Of a DNA stretch of 64,000 nt, positions 18,761-27,725 are shown piece by piece. The translations under genes were made by a program, and so were the position numbers. Origin of the DNA: Mesorhizobium sp. dw_380 (GTDB taxonomy: Bacteria; Pseudomonadota; Alphaproteobacteria; Rhizobiales; Rhizobiaceae); assembly GCF_018588885.1 (NCBI RefSeq), contig NZ_JAFFIW010000005.1:62001-126000 (forward strand). The letters run 5' to 3'. The first letter of the stretch is position 1. Every line of letters starts with the position of its first letter. The notes under the pieces are model-generated. The model did no database searches and was not told the DNA's origin. It worked only from the letters and a program-made list of their open reading frames with translations.

Positions 18761-20089
18761 TCATTGAGGAATTCGTATGATCGCCTCGAAACCATCATTG
18801 CGACCGCGGGCGGGCGACGCAAGCTCTAGACTGCCACCGATCCGCTGGATAACCATGTTAGCGATATGTAGACCAAGGCCTGAGCCCGCAGCAGGAGTAG
18901 CACCACGACTAAATCGCTTTGTAAGCCCTTCGAGGTCGGGGAGGGGCACCACCGGTCCGGCGTTTGCAATAGCGATGGTTCCATCAGTTTGGACGGAAAC
19001 TGTTGTCGGAACAGTGGGCAGTCCATGTATCAGCGCATTCTCGATCAGGTTACGAAGGAGGATCCCAAACGCATCGACATCCACTTTGCGCATCAAAGTG
19101 GGGCAGCCGTCGACGTTAAGATGCAGGCGTCCGGCATATTGCGGCTTTTTCCTCAGGTCGTCGATTTCCAGCCGAACCGATCGGACAAGATCGATCGCGT
19201 GATCCGCCATGCCAACCCCCGATTCGGCTTGAGCGAGCTGAAGCACTTTTTCGACAAGGCGGCCAAGGCTCGACAGCGCTTGCTCGATGCCGCGCGCACG
19301 CATTTTGGCCGACCCATTGGGAAGCTCGGCCACTAATCTCTGCATCTGAGCGATTGAACCTGCGATCGGCGTGCGCAGTTCATGCGCACTGTTTGCGGCG
19401 AACTCGCGTTCGGCCTCGAGAGCCGCCCGCAGACGATCGAGAAGCCGATTGACGGATGCCGCGATTGGAGCCAACTCTGCCGGGAAATCGCCCAAGTCCA
19501 TTGGTGACAGATTGCCGCCGTCGCGCGATCCGATCTGCTGTCGCAGTACCTCGATTGGCCGCAGCGAGCGCCGGATCACGATCCACCAAACAGCTAAGCT
19601 AAAGGGCAGGAGCACGAGTGTCGGAAGGAAGACAAAAAGTGCGCCCTTCGCGATTGTGGTACGGCGGCCATGAAGCGGTTCGGCCAACTGATGATACACG
19701 CCGTCTTGGATCTCCTCTGTGTAGACGCGGTAATCAGCGTTTCCCCAAAAGCCGTTACTCAGGGGAGCATCAGGGAAGGGCTGCTGACCCTCTTCCGGTT
19801 CAGAAATAAGCACTATCCCGTACTTATTAATAACCTGCTCACGATAGGTAAAGTACTTTTTGTAAGTGGGAAAGTTGTTATTGTATTGATCAACGTGTTT
19901 TCCATTCAAGACCTTGATCAGCTCTGGTTGTCTGTACTTTGCGCTCCCCTGGAGCAAGTCATCCGAACTTTCGTTTACATAATTGCAAAAAATGAACGCA
20001 GCCATGGTTGGGGCGGCGATCCAAACCAGGAGCGTTGCCCCGCCTAACCACGATAGCAGCTTTCTCGTCATGCTGTTCGAGTTCGTCAT
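18761..20089 (-). CDS. Sensor histidine kinase, QseC/PmrB-like
   Basis: The 442-residue inner-membrane kinase has an N-terminal membrane segment (about 12-33), a periplasmic sensor of about 120 residues, a second membrane segment (GALFVFLPTLVLLPFSLAVW, about 160) and a HAMP-like linker. The phosphoacceptor His lies in FAANSAHELRTPIAG (about 235), the N box is NLIENALIHG and the G box is GSGLGLHIANMVIQRIGG. All catalytic motifs are present. The start overlaps the response-regulator stop by 4 bases (20086-20089), so the two are co-translated. The sensed signal is unknown. The periplasmic part has no strong acidic cluster of the kind seen in metal sensors. Confidence 0.88.
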   Translation of the reverse strand: MTNSNSMTRKLLSWLGGATLLVWIAAPTMAAFIFCNYVNESSDDLLQGSAKYRQPELIKVLNGKHVDQYNNNFPTYKKYFTYREQVINKYGIVLISEPEEGQQPFPDAPLSNGFWGNADYRVYTEEIQDGVYHQLAEPLHGRRTTIAKGALFVFLPTLVLLPFSLAVWWIVIRRSLRPIEVLRQQIGSRDGGNLSPMDLGDFPAELAPIAASVNRLLDRLRAALEAEREFAANSAHELRTPIAGSIAQMQRLVAELPNGSAKMRARGIEQALSSLGRLVEKVLQLAQAESGVGMADHAIDLVRSVRLEIDDLRKKPQYAGRLHLNVDGCPTLMRKVDVDAFGILLRNLIENALIHGLPTVPTTVSVQTDGTIAIANAGPVVPLPDLEGLTKRFSRGATPAAGSGLGLHIANMVIQRIGGSLELASPARGRNDGFEAIIRIPQ

Positions 20090-20745
20090 GTGACCACGAG
20101 CCTGTATCCGGAGCCACGCACGGTTGCTATTCTATCCCCGCCGATCTTCTTGCGGAGCCGGCTGACATAAACCTCCACTGTGTTGCTCTCGAACTCCGAA
20201 TTGAATGAATAAAGCGCGTGCTCGATCCTCCCCTTTGAAACGACCGAACCGGGCTGGCGTAGAAGGCAGTCGAGCACCGCCCATTCGCGTCCAGACAGGT
20301 GGACCTCCTGCCCGTCGCGGAAGAGGCGTCGCTCGGCTGCCTGTATGGAAAGCGTCCCAACCGAAAATTGCGGCTCCGGAAAATGCCCTTGGCGACGTGC
20401 CACTGCACGGATGCGTGCCGAGAGTTCCCCCAGATCGAACGGCTTGACCAAATAGTCGTCGGCGCCAGCGTTGAGCCCCTCGATGCGATGCGAAATCCGA
20501 TCGCGGGCTGTCAGAATGATGACCGGCGTTGTATCAAGCCCCTTGATCAGCTCCCGCAGATAGTCGATGCCATTGCCGTCCGGCAGGTGAACGTCGAGCA
20601 AAATAACGTCGTAGCCGGCCACAGCTGCATGACCGCGCGCTCCGGACAGGCCCTCGGCCCAGTCGACCGCGTGGCCACCAGCCACCAAATGATCGTGCAC
20701 AGCACTTCTAAGGTCGTCGTCGTCTTCAATGAGCAGTATTCGCAT
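20086..20745 (-). CDS. OmpR-family response regulator, QseB/PmrA-like
   Basis: The 219-residue regulator has a receiver domain (residues 1-115) with the acidic pocket EDDDD, the phosphorylated Asp at position 51 (VILLDVHLPDGNG), the conserved Thr (VIILTARDR) and Lys (YLVKPFDLGEL). A winged-helix DNA-binding domain follows (LSGREWAVLDCLL, VEVYVSRLRKKIG, IATVRGSGYRLV). It is the first gene of an operon with the kinase. The divergent intergenic region carries a tandem-heptamer element at 20838-20855, a likely target. A truncated second copy lies at 22044-22499. Confidence 0.9.
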   Translation of the reverse strand: MRILLIEDDDDLRSAVHDHLVAGGHAVDWAEGLSGARGHAAVAGYDVILLDVHLPDGNGIDYLRELIKGLDTTPVIILTARDRISHRIEGLNAGADDYLVKPFDLGELSARIRAVARRQGHFPEPQFSVGTLSIQAAERRLFRDGQEVHLSGREWAVLDCLLRQPGSVVSKGRIEHALYSFNSEFESNTVEVYVSRLRKKIGGDRIATVRGSGYRLVVT

Positions 20746-20837
20746 CAGGCTGCCGAGCTCCGGTATGAGGGCAAGGCTCCTGCCTTATTGATCGAAGCTG
20801 ACAGTAGGCTGAACCGGCGCCAGCGAATATCTGGGGG

Positions 20838-20855
20838 CTTTCAGGCTGCTGTCAG
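20838..20855 (+). promoter_or_regulatory. Tandem-heptamer promoter element, copy A
   Basis: CTTTCAG-GCTG-CTGTCAG: two heptamers with an 11-base period, the helical spacing used by OmpR/PmrA-type regulators. It ends 50 bases before the ATG at 20905. It is likely bound by the adjacent response regulator (inference). Confidence 0.5.
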
Positions 20856-20904
20856 CTACAATTGCAAGAAAGGGGTCGTTAACAAAGCCAAACGAAGAGC
20901 CCCT

Positions 20905-21402
20905 ATGAAACCCCTCCTGATCTCGGCACTTTTGCTCAATGTGACCACCGGCGGCTGTACACTGGTTGGCGGGCAATTCGACGTGGCGGTCAACGAATGG
21001 CAGCCGCGCCACGCGTCAATGTCCAGGCTTGAAACTGACAGGTGTCTTAAATACGAGGGCACCGTAGCGGGTGCCTCCAGTTATCGAACAGTGCCTAGCA
21101 GGTCAGAAGTGCACTTTGACCATAGGGGTCGTCCGTATTTTCGGCGCTCGCGAACAGAGTCGACGGTCAATCGATGCGCCACTGCCAGAGTCTGGAACGG
21201 TCAAGTGTTTGTTATCCCCCGTCCGGGCCATATTCTCTGCCGAGGACCAAGAAGGCCCTATTTTCGGTGCCCACGAACAGAGCCAACGGTCAATCGATGC
21301 GCCACTGCCAGGGTCTGGAACGGTCAAGTGTTTGTGATCCCCTGTCCCGGCCGTGTTCTCTGCCGAACTCGCCCTTGTAGTCGGCACACCAAAGATCGTT
21401 AG
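20905..21402 (+). CDS. Small exported protein of chimeric origin, with 41-residue repeats
   Basis: A 165-residue frame starts MKPLLISALLLNVTTGGC, a short lipoprotein-like signal with a possible lipobox Cys at 18. The same start occurs at 22662 but is followed there by a different protein, so the leader has been joined to new sequence. After about residue 60 comes a 41-residue unit repeated twice (beginning RPYFRRSRTESTVNRCATAR), and the last codons run into the end of a truncated transposase. Regulation by the divergent response regulator is likely. Function unknown; it may be a pseudogene. Confidence 0.4.
   Translation: MKPLLISALLLNVTTGGCTLVGGQFDVAVNEWQPRHASMSRLETDRCLKYEGTVAGASSYRTVPSRSEVHFDHRGRPYFRRSRTESTVNRCATARVWNGQVFVIPRPGHILCRGPRRPYFRCPRTEPTVNRCATARVWNGQVFVIPCPGRVLCRTRPCSRHTKDR
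21141..21377 (+). repeat. Two tandem copies of a 123-base unit
   Basis: The second copy lies exactly 123 bases after the first (GAACAGAG at 21152 and 21275), keeping the reading frame as a 41-residue repeat. The copies differ by scattered substitutions, so the duplication is not brand new. Confidence 0.7.
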
Positions 21403-21799
21403 GGCGACAGCCGTTTGAAAGTGGTGTCCCCGTCGCCCTGTTGCGCCTGCGCTTGCGGCGCTCGACCATGCCGTGGCGGTCGAGCACGGCATGCACGGTC
21501 GAGATCGCGGGCCGGTGCACATCCGGATACAGCCGGGCCAGCCGCTCGCGTATCTTCGGCGCACCCCATGTCGGCTTGTCTTGCTTGAGGCGCACAATCA
21601 GCTTCTCGATTTGAAACGGAAGCTGATTGGCGTGGCGATAGGGCCGCCGCGATCGGTCCGTCAGCCCCTCCAGGCCGCTGTCGTTGTAGCGCGTGAGGAT
21701 CTTGTAGCCGGTCTTGCGCGAGATATCGAACTCCCGGCAAAGCACCGCCATCTTCTCGCCGTCCAGCAGCCGGGCGACGAACTTCAGCCGCTCTTCCAT
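21362..21799 (-). pseudogene. IS481-like transposase, C-terminally truncated
   Basis: The N-terminal half of an integrase-core transposase is present: ERLKFVARLLDGEKMAVLCREF, helix-turn-helix SRKTGYKILTRYNDSGLEGL, then PTWGAPKIRERLARLYPDVH, STVHAVLDRHGMV and NDLWCADYKGEF. The match stops there, at the first Asp of the DDE triad. The remaining two-thirds is missing and the frame runs into the 123-base repeats. Confidence 0.78.
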
Positions 21800-22043
21800 G
21801 ACGTTACACTCCTTCCAAGGCACCTTGCTCTCCTTGCAAAGGGCCGAAAGTTTAACCCATCTATCCGGAATGAACTGTCACCCATCTCTCGGGAAGGGCA
21901 GTCATGGCCAAGGCAACTGGAAGCCGAATTTTCTTTTAGAGTATGAATCAGCGCCGTCTGCCGAAAAGCGCGTCCACGATCTTCCCTTTTGAAACGACCG
22001 TGCAGGGCTGGGGCAGACGGTAGTCGAGCACCGCCCATCCGCG

Positions 22044-22499
22044 TCAAGTCAGGTAGACCTCCTGCCCCTCGCGGAAGAGGCGTCGCTCGGCTGCCTGTAT
22101 GGAAAGCGTCCCAACCGAAAATTGCGGCTCCGGAAAATGCCCATGGCGACGTGCCACTGCATGGATACGCGCTGAGAGTTCCCCCAGATCGAACGGCTTG
22201 ACCAAATAGTCGTCGGCTCCAGCGTTGAAGCCCTCGATGCGATGCGAAATCCGATCGCAGGCTGTCAGAATGATGACCGGTGCCGATTCAAGTTCCTTGA
22301 TCAGCTCCCGCAGATAGTCGATCCCATTGCCGTCCGGCAGGTGAACGTCGAGCAAAATAAGGTCGTAGCCGACCACAGCTGCATAATCGCGCGCTTCGGA
22401 CAGGTTCTTGGCCCAGTCGACCGCGTGGCCACCAGCCACCAAATGATCGTGCATAGCACTTCCAAGGTCCTTATCGTCTTCAGTGAGCAGTATTCGCAT
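22044..22499 (-). pseudogene. Truncated response regulator (receiver domain only)
   Basis: This 151-residue copy of the regulator at 20086-20745 keeps an intact receiver: TEDDKD, Asp in LILLDVHLPDGNG, LTACDR and YLVKPFDLGEL. The winged helix stops after FREGQEVYLT. All key phosphorylation residues survive, so a stable single-domain receiver could still be made and might compete for phosphate from the kinase (inference). No own kinase gene follows. Confidence 0.75.
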
Positions 22500-22593
22500 C
22501 ATGCTGCCGAGCTCCGGTATGAGGGCAAGGCTCCCATCTTATTGGTCGAAGCTGACAATAGGCTGAACCGGCGGCAGCGAATTATTTGGGGAG

Positions 22594-22611
22594 CTTTCAG
22601 GCTGCTGTCAG
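22594..22611 (+). promoter_or_regulatory. Tandem-heptamer promoter element, copy B
   Basis: CTTTCAG-GCTG-CTGTCAG, identical to copy A, lies 51 bases before the ATG at 22662. Confidence 0.5.
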
Positions 22612-22661
22612 CTACAACTTGCAAGAAAGGGGTCGTTAACAAAGCCAAACGAAGAGCCCCT

Positions 22662-22930
22662 ATGAAACCCGTCCTGACCTCGGCACTTTTGCTCAATGTG
22701 ACCCCCGGCGGCTGCATCAGCAAATTGATTTGGGAAACAGGCGCGCCGGTTCTAATGACCGACGCAGGCCGAGGTCTGGAACAGCTGGACCAGCGAACGG
22801 CGTCTTCGGTTTTTCAGGCAACAGCCACATGGAAGAATATGATTGGCTCGACCATGCGCCGAGCTTTGTCGAACGGATTGGTCGCGGGCGCACCACCACA
22901 GATTATGGCAGGTTTACGCCCTGGCCTTGA
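22662..22930 (+). pseudogene. Possible omptin-family outer-membrane protease remnant
   Basis: After the leader MKPVLTSALLLNVTPGGC the frame continues ISKLIWETGAPVLMTDAG. In another frame NGVFGFSGNSHMEEYDWLDHAPSF follows. These resemble the SRLDW- and MVDYDWMD-type segments of omptins, beta-barrel proteases of the outer membrane. Frames change at least twice, and the catalytic region beyond is not recognisable. The assignment is tentative. Confidence 0.4.
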
Positions 22931-23256
22931 CACCCGGGGTGATCGTCACCGGCGGAGCCGCGGCGTACTGATCGGATATCCAACGTCGCTGAGTCTCTCG
23001 TCGGTGCAGTGGATCTCTCGGCTTAGCCATCATGCAAAAAACGACGGTTCCGCGACACCACTTTTCAGGTCCGTGACACAGGCTTTGTGAGCCGATCTGT
23101 TGTTCTTACCCCAGGCTAATGGCTGAACAGCTCTGTCGCCGGCTCGATGCGCCAGATGGCGCGATGTTTTGAACCCTTTCACGAGGCGACGGCAGCAGCC
23201 GACCGGCTCTCCTATCGCGGCTCCCGCGATCCACACACCCAACAAGGGAATCTACC

Positions 23257-24378
23257 ATGGTAAAGAAGGCACCGGTTGCCGACGCTAGGAATGGGTCGGT
23301 AGTAGATCGGCTGGTCGGCATCGACCTCGCTCGGGGCCTGGCTGTCTTCGGGATGTATGCCGCCCATCTCGGTCCCGACCCCGGCGAAGGAGGACTAGTC
23401 GGGTTTCTGATGGAACTAACCCATGGGCGGCCGTCGGCCCTGTTTGCCGTATTGGCCGGTTTTTCAATCCTCCTGATTACAGGTCGCAAGGCGCCGAAGT
23501 CGGGGATAGCCGGTAGACAGGCCATCGCCAGAGTCGCAATTCGTGCCCTTGTTTTGCTCGCGCTTGGCTCAATCCTGGGCTGCCTCGGTACCCAGGTCGA
23601 AGTCATCCTAGAATACTACGGAATTTGCTTCTTGTTGGTATTGCCGCTCCATCGGCTCAGCGCATATCAGCTGGGCTTGATCGCTGCCGCTACGGCATTA
23701 GTTCTCCCGCAAGTCCGTTCCTCCCTTCTGTCGGTTGCCCCCAACCTCCTCGACCCGGTCTTCAACCTCATGGTCAACGGCTACTATCCCGCGGTGACCT
23801 GGGTTCCTTTCCTCATCGCTGGCATGGCCATCGCGCGCCTTAATCTTAATACGCTAGCAGCGCATTGGCGCCTTGGTCTGGCGGGGGTCGCGCTGGCCGT
23901 GTTGGGCCATGGGGGATCCTTGCTCGCGCTGAGTTCCCGCGCTTTGACTGAAACCTCCTTGTGGTGGTCTGACGTTGACGGCGCTTTTGAGCCTTCCAAG
24001 TCGTCATTTATAGTCAAGTCGTCATGGATAGCCGCACCTCATAGCGAAACGACGCTTTCGATCGTGGGCAGCACCGGTTGCGCAATGATCATCTTGGCGG
24101 CTTGCATGCTCGCTGTGGATGCGCTCCCGCGTCTGCGAAAGCTGGTCTGGCCAATAATCGCAGTCGGCTCGATGTCTTTGACGGCCTATGTGCTGCACAT
24201 TGCGGGAATAGCCTATCTTATGAAGATAAACATTTTCAAAGACGAGAGCCTGTCCACGCTCTTTGGCTTCGTTGTGGTTATCAGCACTTTTGCGGTGCTT
24301 TGGCTGCGCGTCTTCCAGCGAGGACCGGTGGAAGTGCTGATGGGTAGGGTCGCAGATCTCGCGCGTCACATCCGCTGA
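23257..24378 (+). CDS. Polytopic membrane protein, DUF418/DUF1624-like
   Basis: The 373-residue membrane protein has about ten hydrophobic segments. It begins with RLVGIDLARGLAVFGMYAAH, the R-x-x-x-x-D-x-x-R-G motif of DUF418/DUF1624 and heparan-acetyltransferase-like proteins, which are thought to transfer acyl groups across the membrane. It ends with the family's SMSLTAYVLHIAG region. AAGGGAA lies at the right distance before the ATG. The gene stands alone, with decayed DNA on both sides and a hairpin downstream at 24447. The acyl acceptor is unknown. Confidence 0.72.
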   Translation: MVKKAPVADARNGSVVDRLVGIDLARGLAVFGMYAAHLGPDPGEGGLVGFLMELTHGRPSALFAVLAGFSILLITGRKAPKSGIAGRQAIARVAIRALVLLALGSILGCLGTQVEVILEYYGICFLLVLPLHRLSAYQLGLIAAATALVLPQVRSSLLSVAPNLLDPVFNLMVNGYYPAVTWVPFLIAGMAIARLNLNTLAAHWRLGLAGVALAVLGHGGSLLALSSRALTETSLWWSDVDGAFEPSKSSFIVKSSWIAAPHSETTLSIVGSTGCAMIILAACMLAVDALPRLRKLVWPIIAVGSMSLTAYVLHIAGIAYLMKINIFKDESLSTLFGFVVVISTFAVLWLRVFQRGPVEVLMGRVADLARHIR

Positions 24379-24446
24379 GCACCGCCGCGCCCCGGCCTCC
24401 CGATCACATTACGGACAAGGTGGGGCTTTGTCCAAAGCTTGTTCGC

Positions 24447-24477
24447 GGCAGGGGAGGGTACTTCCTCCCACCCTGCC
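24447..24477 (+). terminator. Hairpin downstream of the membrane-protein gene
   Basis: GGCAGGGGAGG pairs with CCTCCCACCCTGCC around a short loop, 70 bases after the stop codon. There is no clear T-run, so terminator activity is uncertain. Confidence 0.4.
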
Positions 24478-24538
24478 GCCTTGTTGATGGAAGCTAAAAC
24501 GGTCGCGCAGGCGCTAGAGTTGAATCGGCATAATCAGC

Positions 24539-25057
24539 TTAAACTCGCGAAGTTAAACCCGCGGTTGGTCTATCTCGGCCCGCCTCACCTGAAAGGCTAA
24601 GGTATCCGTTTCGGTCAAGGGTTTTAGGGGCCATTTTCGCTGCGCCTTGAGGAGAGCGTTTGCTAGGATGAGGAGCTTTCGCAACAAGATGATGACCTTT
24701 GCGGGTTTGCCTGCCGCCTTTAGCGCCTGGTATTTTGCCTTGAGGTCGGGGTTGAAGCGCAGGGCGAAGGCCGGGCATGTAGAGGGCCTGGCGAACATTG
24801 GCCCGGCCGCCCCGGATGAAGGCGCGGCCGCTCCATTTTGCCGAGGCCGGCGAGGCTTGCGGCCTTTGGTTCCGAGTTCCGGCATGTCGATGGTGAGTGT
24901 GCAGGCGGTGGCATCCGATGCGCCATATGCTGGTCAGGATTTCGCGGCGCTGGACAGCGTCGGGATCGGCTTTCATGAGGGTAAGCATCGTCTGATCGAT
25001 ATCGCTGAGTTCACGTGGATCTGCTTCCAGCCACTCGTTGTTGTGGCGCCTGAGCAA
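24539..25057 (-). pseudogene. IS110-family transposase C-terminus, frameshifted
   Basis: Pieces in two frames give the Transposase_20 end of IS110 elements: WSGRAFIRGGRANVRQALYMP in one frame, then LRFNPDLKAKYQALKAAGKPAKV and RKLLILANALLK in the other. The N-terminal DEDD catalytic domain is absent. Confidence 0.75.
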
Positions 25058-25204
25058 GGCAAGCGGTCAAGGTCTGGCTCTGGTGCTGGCTGCGGTGCGA
25101 TCCCCGCACGGGCCAGGTGCCGATCGTGTCGACGATCCACCTCGCCGCGACCAGAGAGCTGCTACTCTCTTCCGCTGTTCATTCTGGCCTCTTCGCAATG
25201 AATG

Positions 25205-25470
25205 TCATAAAATCACCTGTCGCAATTAATGGTTTTTGATTTGGCTCCAACAGCTGGCAGATATCGCCGAGAGTTCCGCAGAGAGCGTCGAAAGTTTTGG
25301 CCGCCTTCTTCCGCAGCCGCGCCTTGAGTTTTGAGCAGACCTGTCTTGATCGGGTTGAGATCGGGCGAGCATGGCGGCAGGATCAGGAGCCAGTGCCCCT
25401 TTGGCCAACCAGTGGGCGGCGCGTACCTTGCCGACAATCTGGGGTTCCGAACCCGACAGTTGGTTTTCAA
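25205..25470 (-). pseudogene. IS630-family transposase C-terminus, degraded
   Basis: GHWLLILPPCSPDLNPIK is the conserved end of the IS630 DDE domain (PPYSPDLNPIE). It is followed after a frameshift by a piece resembling the usual C-terminal tail. Only about 85 residues remain. Confidence 0.75.
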
Positions 25471-25733
25471 CCCGACAGTGGCCCGCCTCAGAGCAGGCTA
25501 CCGGCAGAAGCTAATCGAGGTTCGCGGGTTCCGGTTTGAATGTGCAGGTCGCTGCGCGCCTGATCTTTCGGTCTGGCGGCACATGACAAAAACCCTCATT
25601 TTGGCCGACGATACCCGGTCAGGAGCGGGTATCGCAGTCGAGAAGCGACCCGAGCACGTCCACAAGATGTGCCGAGTTTGCAAGGTGTGTCATTGTTTCT
25701 GTCAACGTTCGAGCGACAGGGCACGACGAAACG

Positions 25734-25765
25734 TCTGGCATACGCCTCGTCTGGCACGCGCCTCG
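25734..25765. repeat. 16-base tandem repeat upstream of the cold-shock gene
   Basis: TCTGGCATACGCCTCG is followed at once by TCTGGCACGCGCCTCG, about 140 bases before the csp start. The second unit also resembles half of a sigma-54 promoter, but the -12 element is poor. Confidence 0.35.
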
Positions 25766-25907
25766 CATATGTTGCAGTTGCTGCTGGAGATCAGGCGATC
25801 GAGTGGGCCTTGCAATTTTCCGATTTTGATGCGCCTAAAGTCTCGTGTACAAATCAGGCTGGCGTGAATGGCCTGCCTAAGTTGCGACTTATTACAAAGG
25901 AATGGAT

Positions 25908-26120
25908 ATGGCGACTGGAACGGTGAAGTGGTTCAACAGCACGAAGGGTTTTGGTTTTATTCAGCCTGACAACGGCGGTCAGGATGTCTTTGTCCACATT
26001 TCCGCTGTTGAACGAGCGGGCCTGTCGACCCTTAATGAGGGCCAGAAGATCAACTACGAGGTGGAACAGGATCGCCGCACGGGAAAGTCCTCTGCAGGCA
26101 GCCTCAGCAAGGTTGGCTAA
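25908..26120 (+). CDS. Cold-shock protein (CspA family)
   Basis: The 70-residue single OB-fold RNA chaperone has both RNA-binding motifs, KGFGFIQ (RNP1) and VFVHIS (RNP2), and the usual start [13 protein letters not shown] 25908 is preferred over 25902 because AAAGGA ends 6 bases before it and directly abuts the earlier one. It stands alone among IS remnants, with a hairpin 145 bases downstream. Confidence 0.93.
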   Translation: MATGTVKWFNSTKGFGFIQPDNGGQDVFVHISAVERAGLSTLNEGQKINYEVEQDRRTGKSSAGSLSKVG

Positions 26121-26264
26121 CGGTCCGGGAAAGCCTTGGCAAGGTTCGTCATCGCCGGAACGCATTGACGGCTCGAAACCCGGGCCGGAGCATGCAAGTT
26201 AATGCCGCGGCAGGGATTGCTGGAGCCATCATGAATTACTCTGGAAATGAGGCTCTTGGACGGG

Positions 26265-26290
26265 AAAGGCGGGGCTCATCCCCGCCCTTT
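26265..26290. terminator. Terminator-like hairpin between csp and mucR-like gene
   Basis: AAAGGCGGGG and CCCCGCCCTTT form a GC-rich stem with one bulge and a 5-base loop. It lies between two convergent genes and has A- and T-runs at its foot, so it could serve both. Confidence 0.6.
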
Positions 26291-26348
26291 GATTCCGCGC
26301 AGATTGGGCCAACGGCTGCTGCGCGTCCGAACGACTGTTGATACGGAT

Positions 26349-26819
26349 TTAGGCTGCGACCTTCTTGCGGGTCCGTTTCGCCGGCGCCGTGGCTGGGGCT
26401 TCCGGCTCTTTCGGTTTGCGGCCGAGTCCCATGGTCTTGGCCAAGGCGGAGCGCGCAGCGGCGTAATTCGGCGCCACCATGGGATAATCCGACGGCAGAC
26501 CCCATTTGGCGCGATATTCGTCTGGGGTCAGACCATAGTGCGTCGCCAGATGGCGCTTTAGCGATTTGAATTTCTTGCCGTCTTCAAGGCTAATGATGTA
26601 GTCCGGTTCGATCGACTTTTTGATCGGGACAGCAGGTTTTTTTAAAGGCACAGGCTCTTCTGCCGGTATGAGTCCAGCCGTGCCGTTTAGAGCCCCGTGC
26701 ACTTGGGCGATCAGGGCAGGAAGCTCCCCCGCCGGGACGGGGTTGTTGGAGACGTAGGCTGATACAACATCGGCAGTGAGCTCGATGAGGATGTCGGTCT
26801 TGTGGGGTTCTTCTGTCAT
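26349..26819 (-). CDS. MucR/Ros-family regulator lacking the first zinc cysteine
   Basis: The 156-residue protein is a Ros/MucR transcriptional regulator: N-terminal DILIELTADVVSAYVSNNPV and the DNA-binding core GKKFKSLKRHLATHYGLTPDEYRAKWGLPSDYPMVAPNY (read in two halves). In canonical MucR the core is preceded by C-L-E-D-G; here it is S-L-E-D-G. The zinc-coordinating cysteine is thus replaced by serine, while the following histidines remain. Mesorhizobium is known to have Ros homologues that fold without zinc, and this appears to be one. It is flanked by csp and the T3SS block. Family members control exopolysaccharide and symbiotic genes. Confidence 0.85.
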   Translation of the reverse strand: MTEEPHKTDILIELTADVVSAYVSNNPVPAGELPALIAQVHGALNGTAGLIPAEEPVPLKKPAVPIKKSIEPDYIISLEDGKKFKSLKRHLATHYGLTPDEYRAKWGLPSDYPMVAPNYAAARSALAKTMGLGRKPKEPEAPATAPAKRTRKKVAA

Positions 26820-27725
26820 AAACTTCTCCGGGCAGCTTGAAACACAGTTGGGCGAAGTGTCGCTTCATAGTGGCGGTTGCCGCTGAAAGCAAATGGATCG
26901 ACGGGTGCGCTGCTCCTCCACCATTGAAGTCTCGGCGACGCATCCCGTCATCGTCCATCGCTAAAGGCAGCGTATTGAATAGCGTATTGAATTATGGGAG
27001 CGGTCGCGCCCGCCCCACCATAGCGATACAGCAAGACAATCAAAAAAGCCGGTCTTTGCTTGGCCCCAAATCTTTTCTCCTTTCGTGAACGCTGAGCTGC
27101 CAAGCTGCTACAGTTCACCTCGCGGGGCAACCGTGCACAACACAGGAGTCGCCCGAGCGATACATTCTTCACTTGCCGCTTATCAGCGCTGGTGATTGCA
27201 CTTTGCAGCCTGCCTCCGGACCCGCAGCGCTCACGCTGTTGGTTTTGCGCCTGCAGGCGTCGGAAGTCGGATCGCCGCAGCTAATTTCCTCAGGCGGACG
27301 AATTCAACAAATCGATTGTTTGGATCGAAGGCATCCACACCATCGATGCCTCTAGAATATGATCCAGCTACAATCACCGTGCTGTAATGGCCGGGACGGC
27401 CAGCACAAGCGCGACACGATCCGGCGGGTCCATCGCTGCGTTACGTATTCATGGCTACTGCATCGGGCGCTCGGTCGACCGCCTTAAGCCAGGTCGCCGC
27501 ATTGCGAGACGGTGACCGGCGAGGGAGAGGGCGCTCTGGCAACGAAGCGAGGCGGGTGGCCTTGCGGGTGGCCGCGTGATGTCATCCGGCTCTCCTGCCG
27601 ATCTCTGCCGGCCAGATCTGGAGCAACTGTTTTGCATAGATATGGCTCTCTTCAGGGGGCCATCTATGATGGGAGCCGAGCGCGTGTTCGAGCCGGGGAA
27701 CAGGCTGCGCATGCACTGTGCCCAC
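26820..27725. other. Long spacer without a convincing gene
   Basis: The region separates the MucR-like gene from the T3SS block. Short frames occur (for example 27455-27769 on both strands), but none has recognisable content or a good start. No tts box, nod box or NifA site was found in it. Confidence 0.4.

Larger units (their letters stand above)
22030..22720. repeat. Partial duplication of 20266-20960
   Basis: About 690 bases repeat the 5' two-thirds of the response-regulator gene, the divergent promoter region and the first 18 codons of the exported protein. The copies differ by scattered changes (roughly one in twenty bases by eye). On one side the copy ends inside the winged-helix coding region. 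On the other it ends just after the signal sequence of the exported protein, where the two loci diverge completely. Confidence 0.85.

Noticed and set aside
25751-25768. Sigma-54-like TGGCACG-N4-TCGCA before the cold-shock gene
   Set aside because: The -12 element has a mismatch in the TTGC core and no NifA site is found. It is explained by the 16-base tandem repeat.
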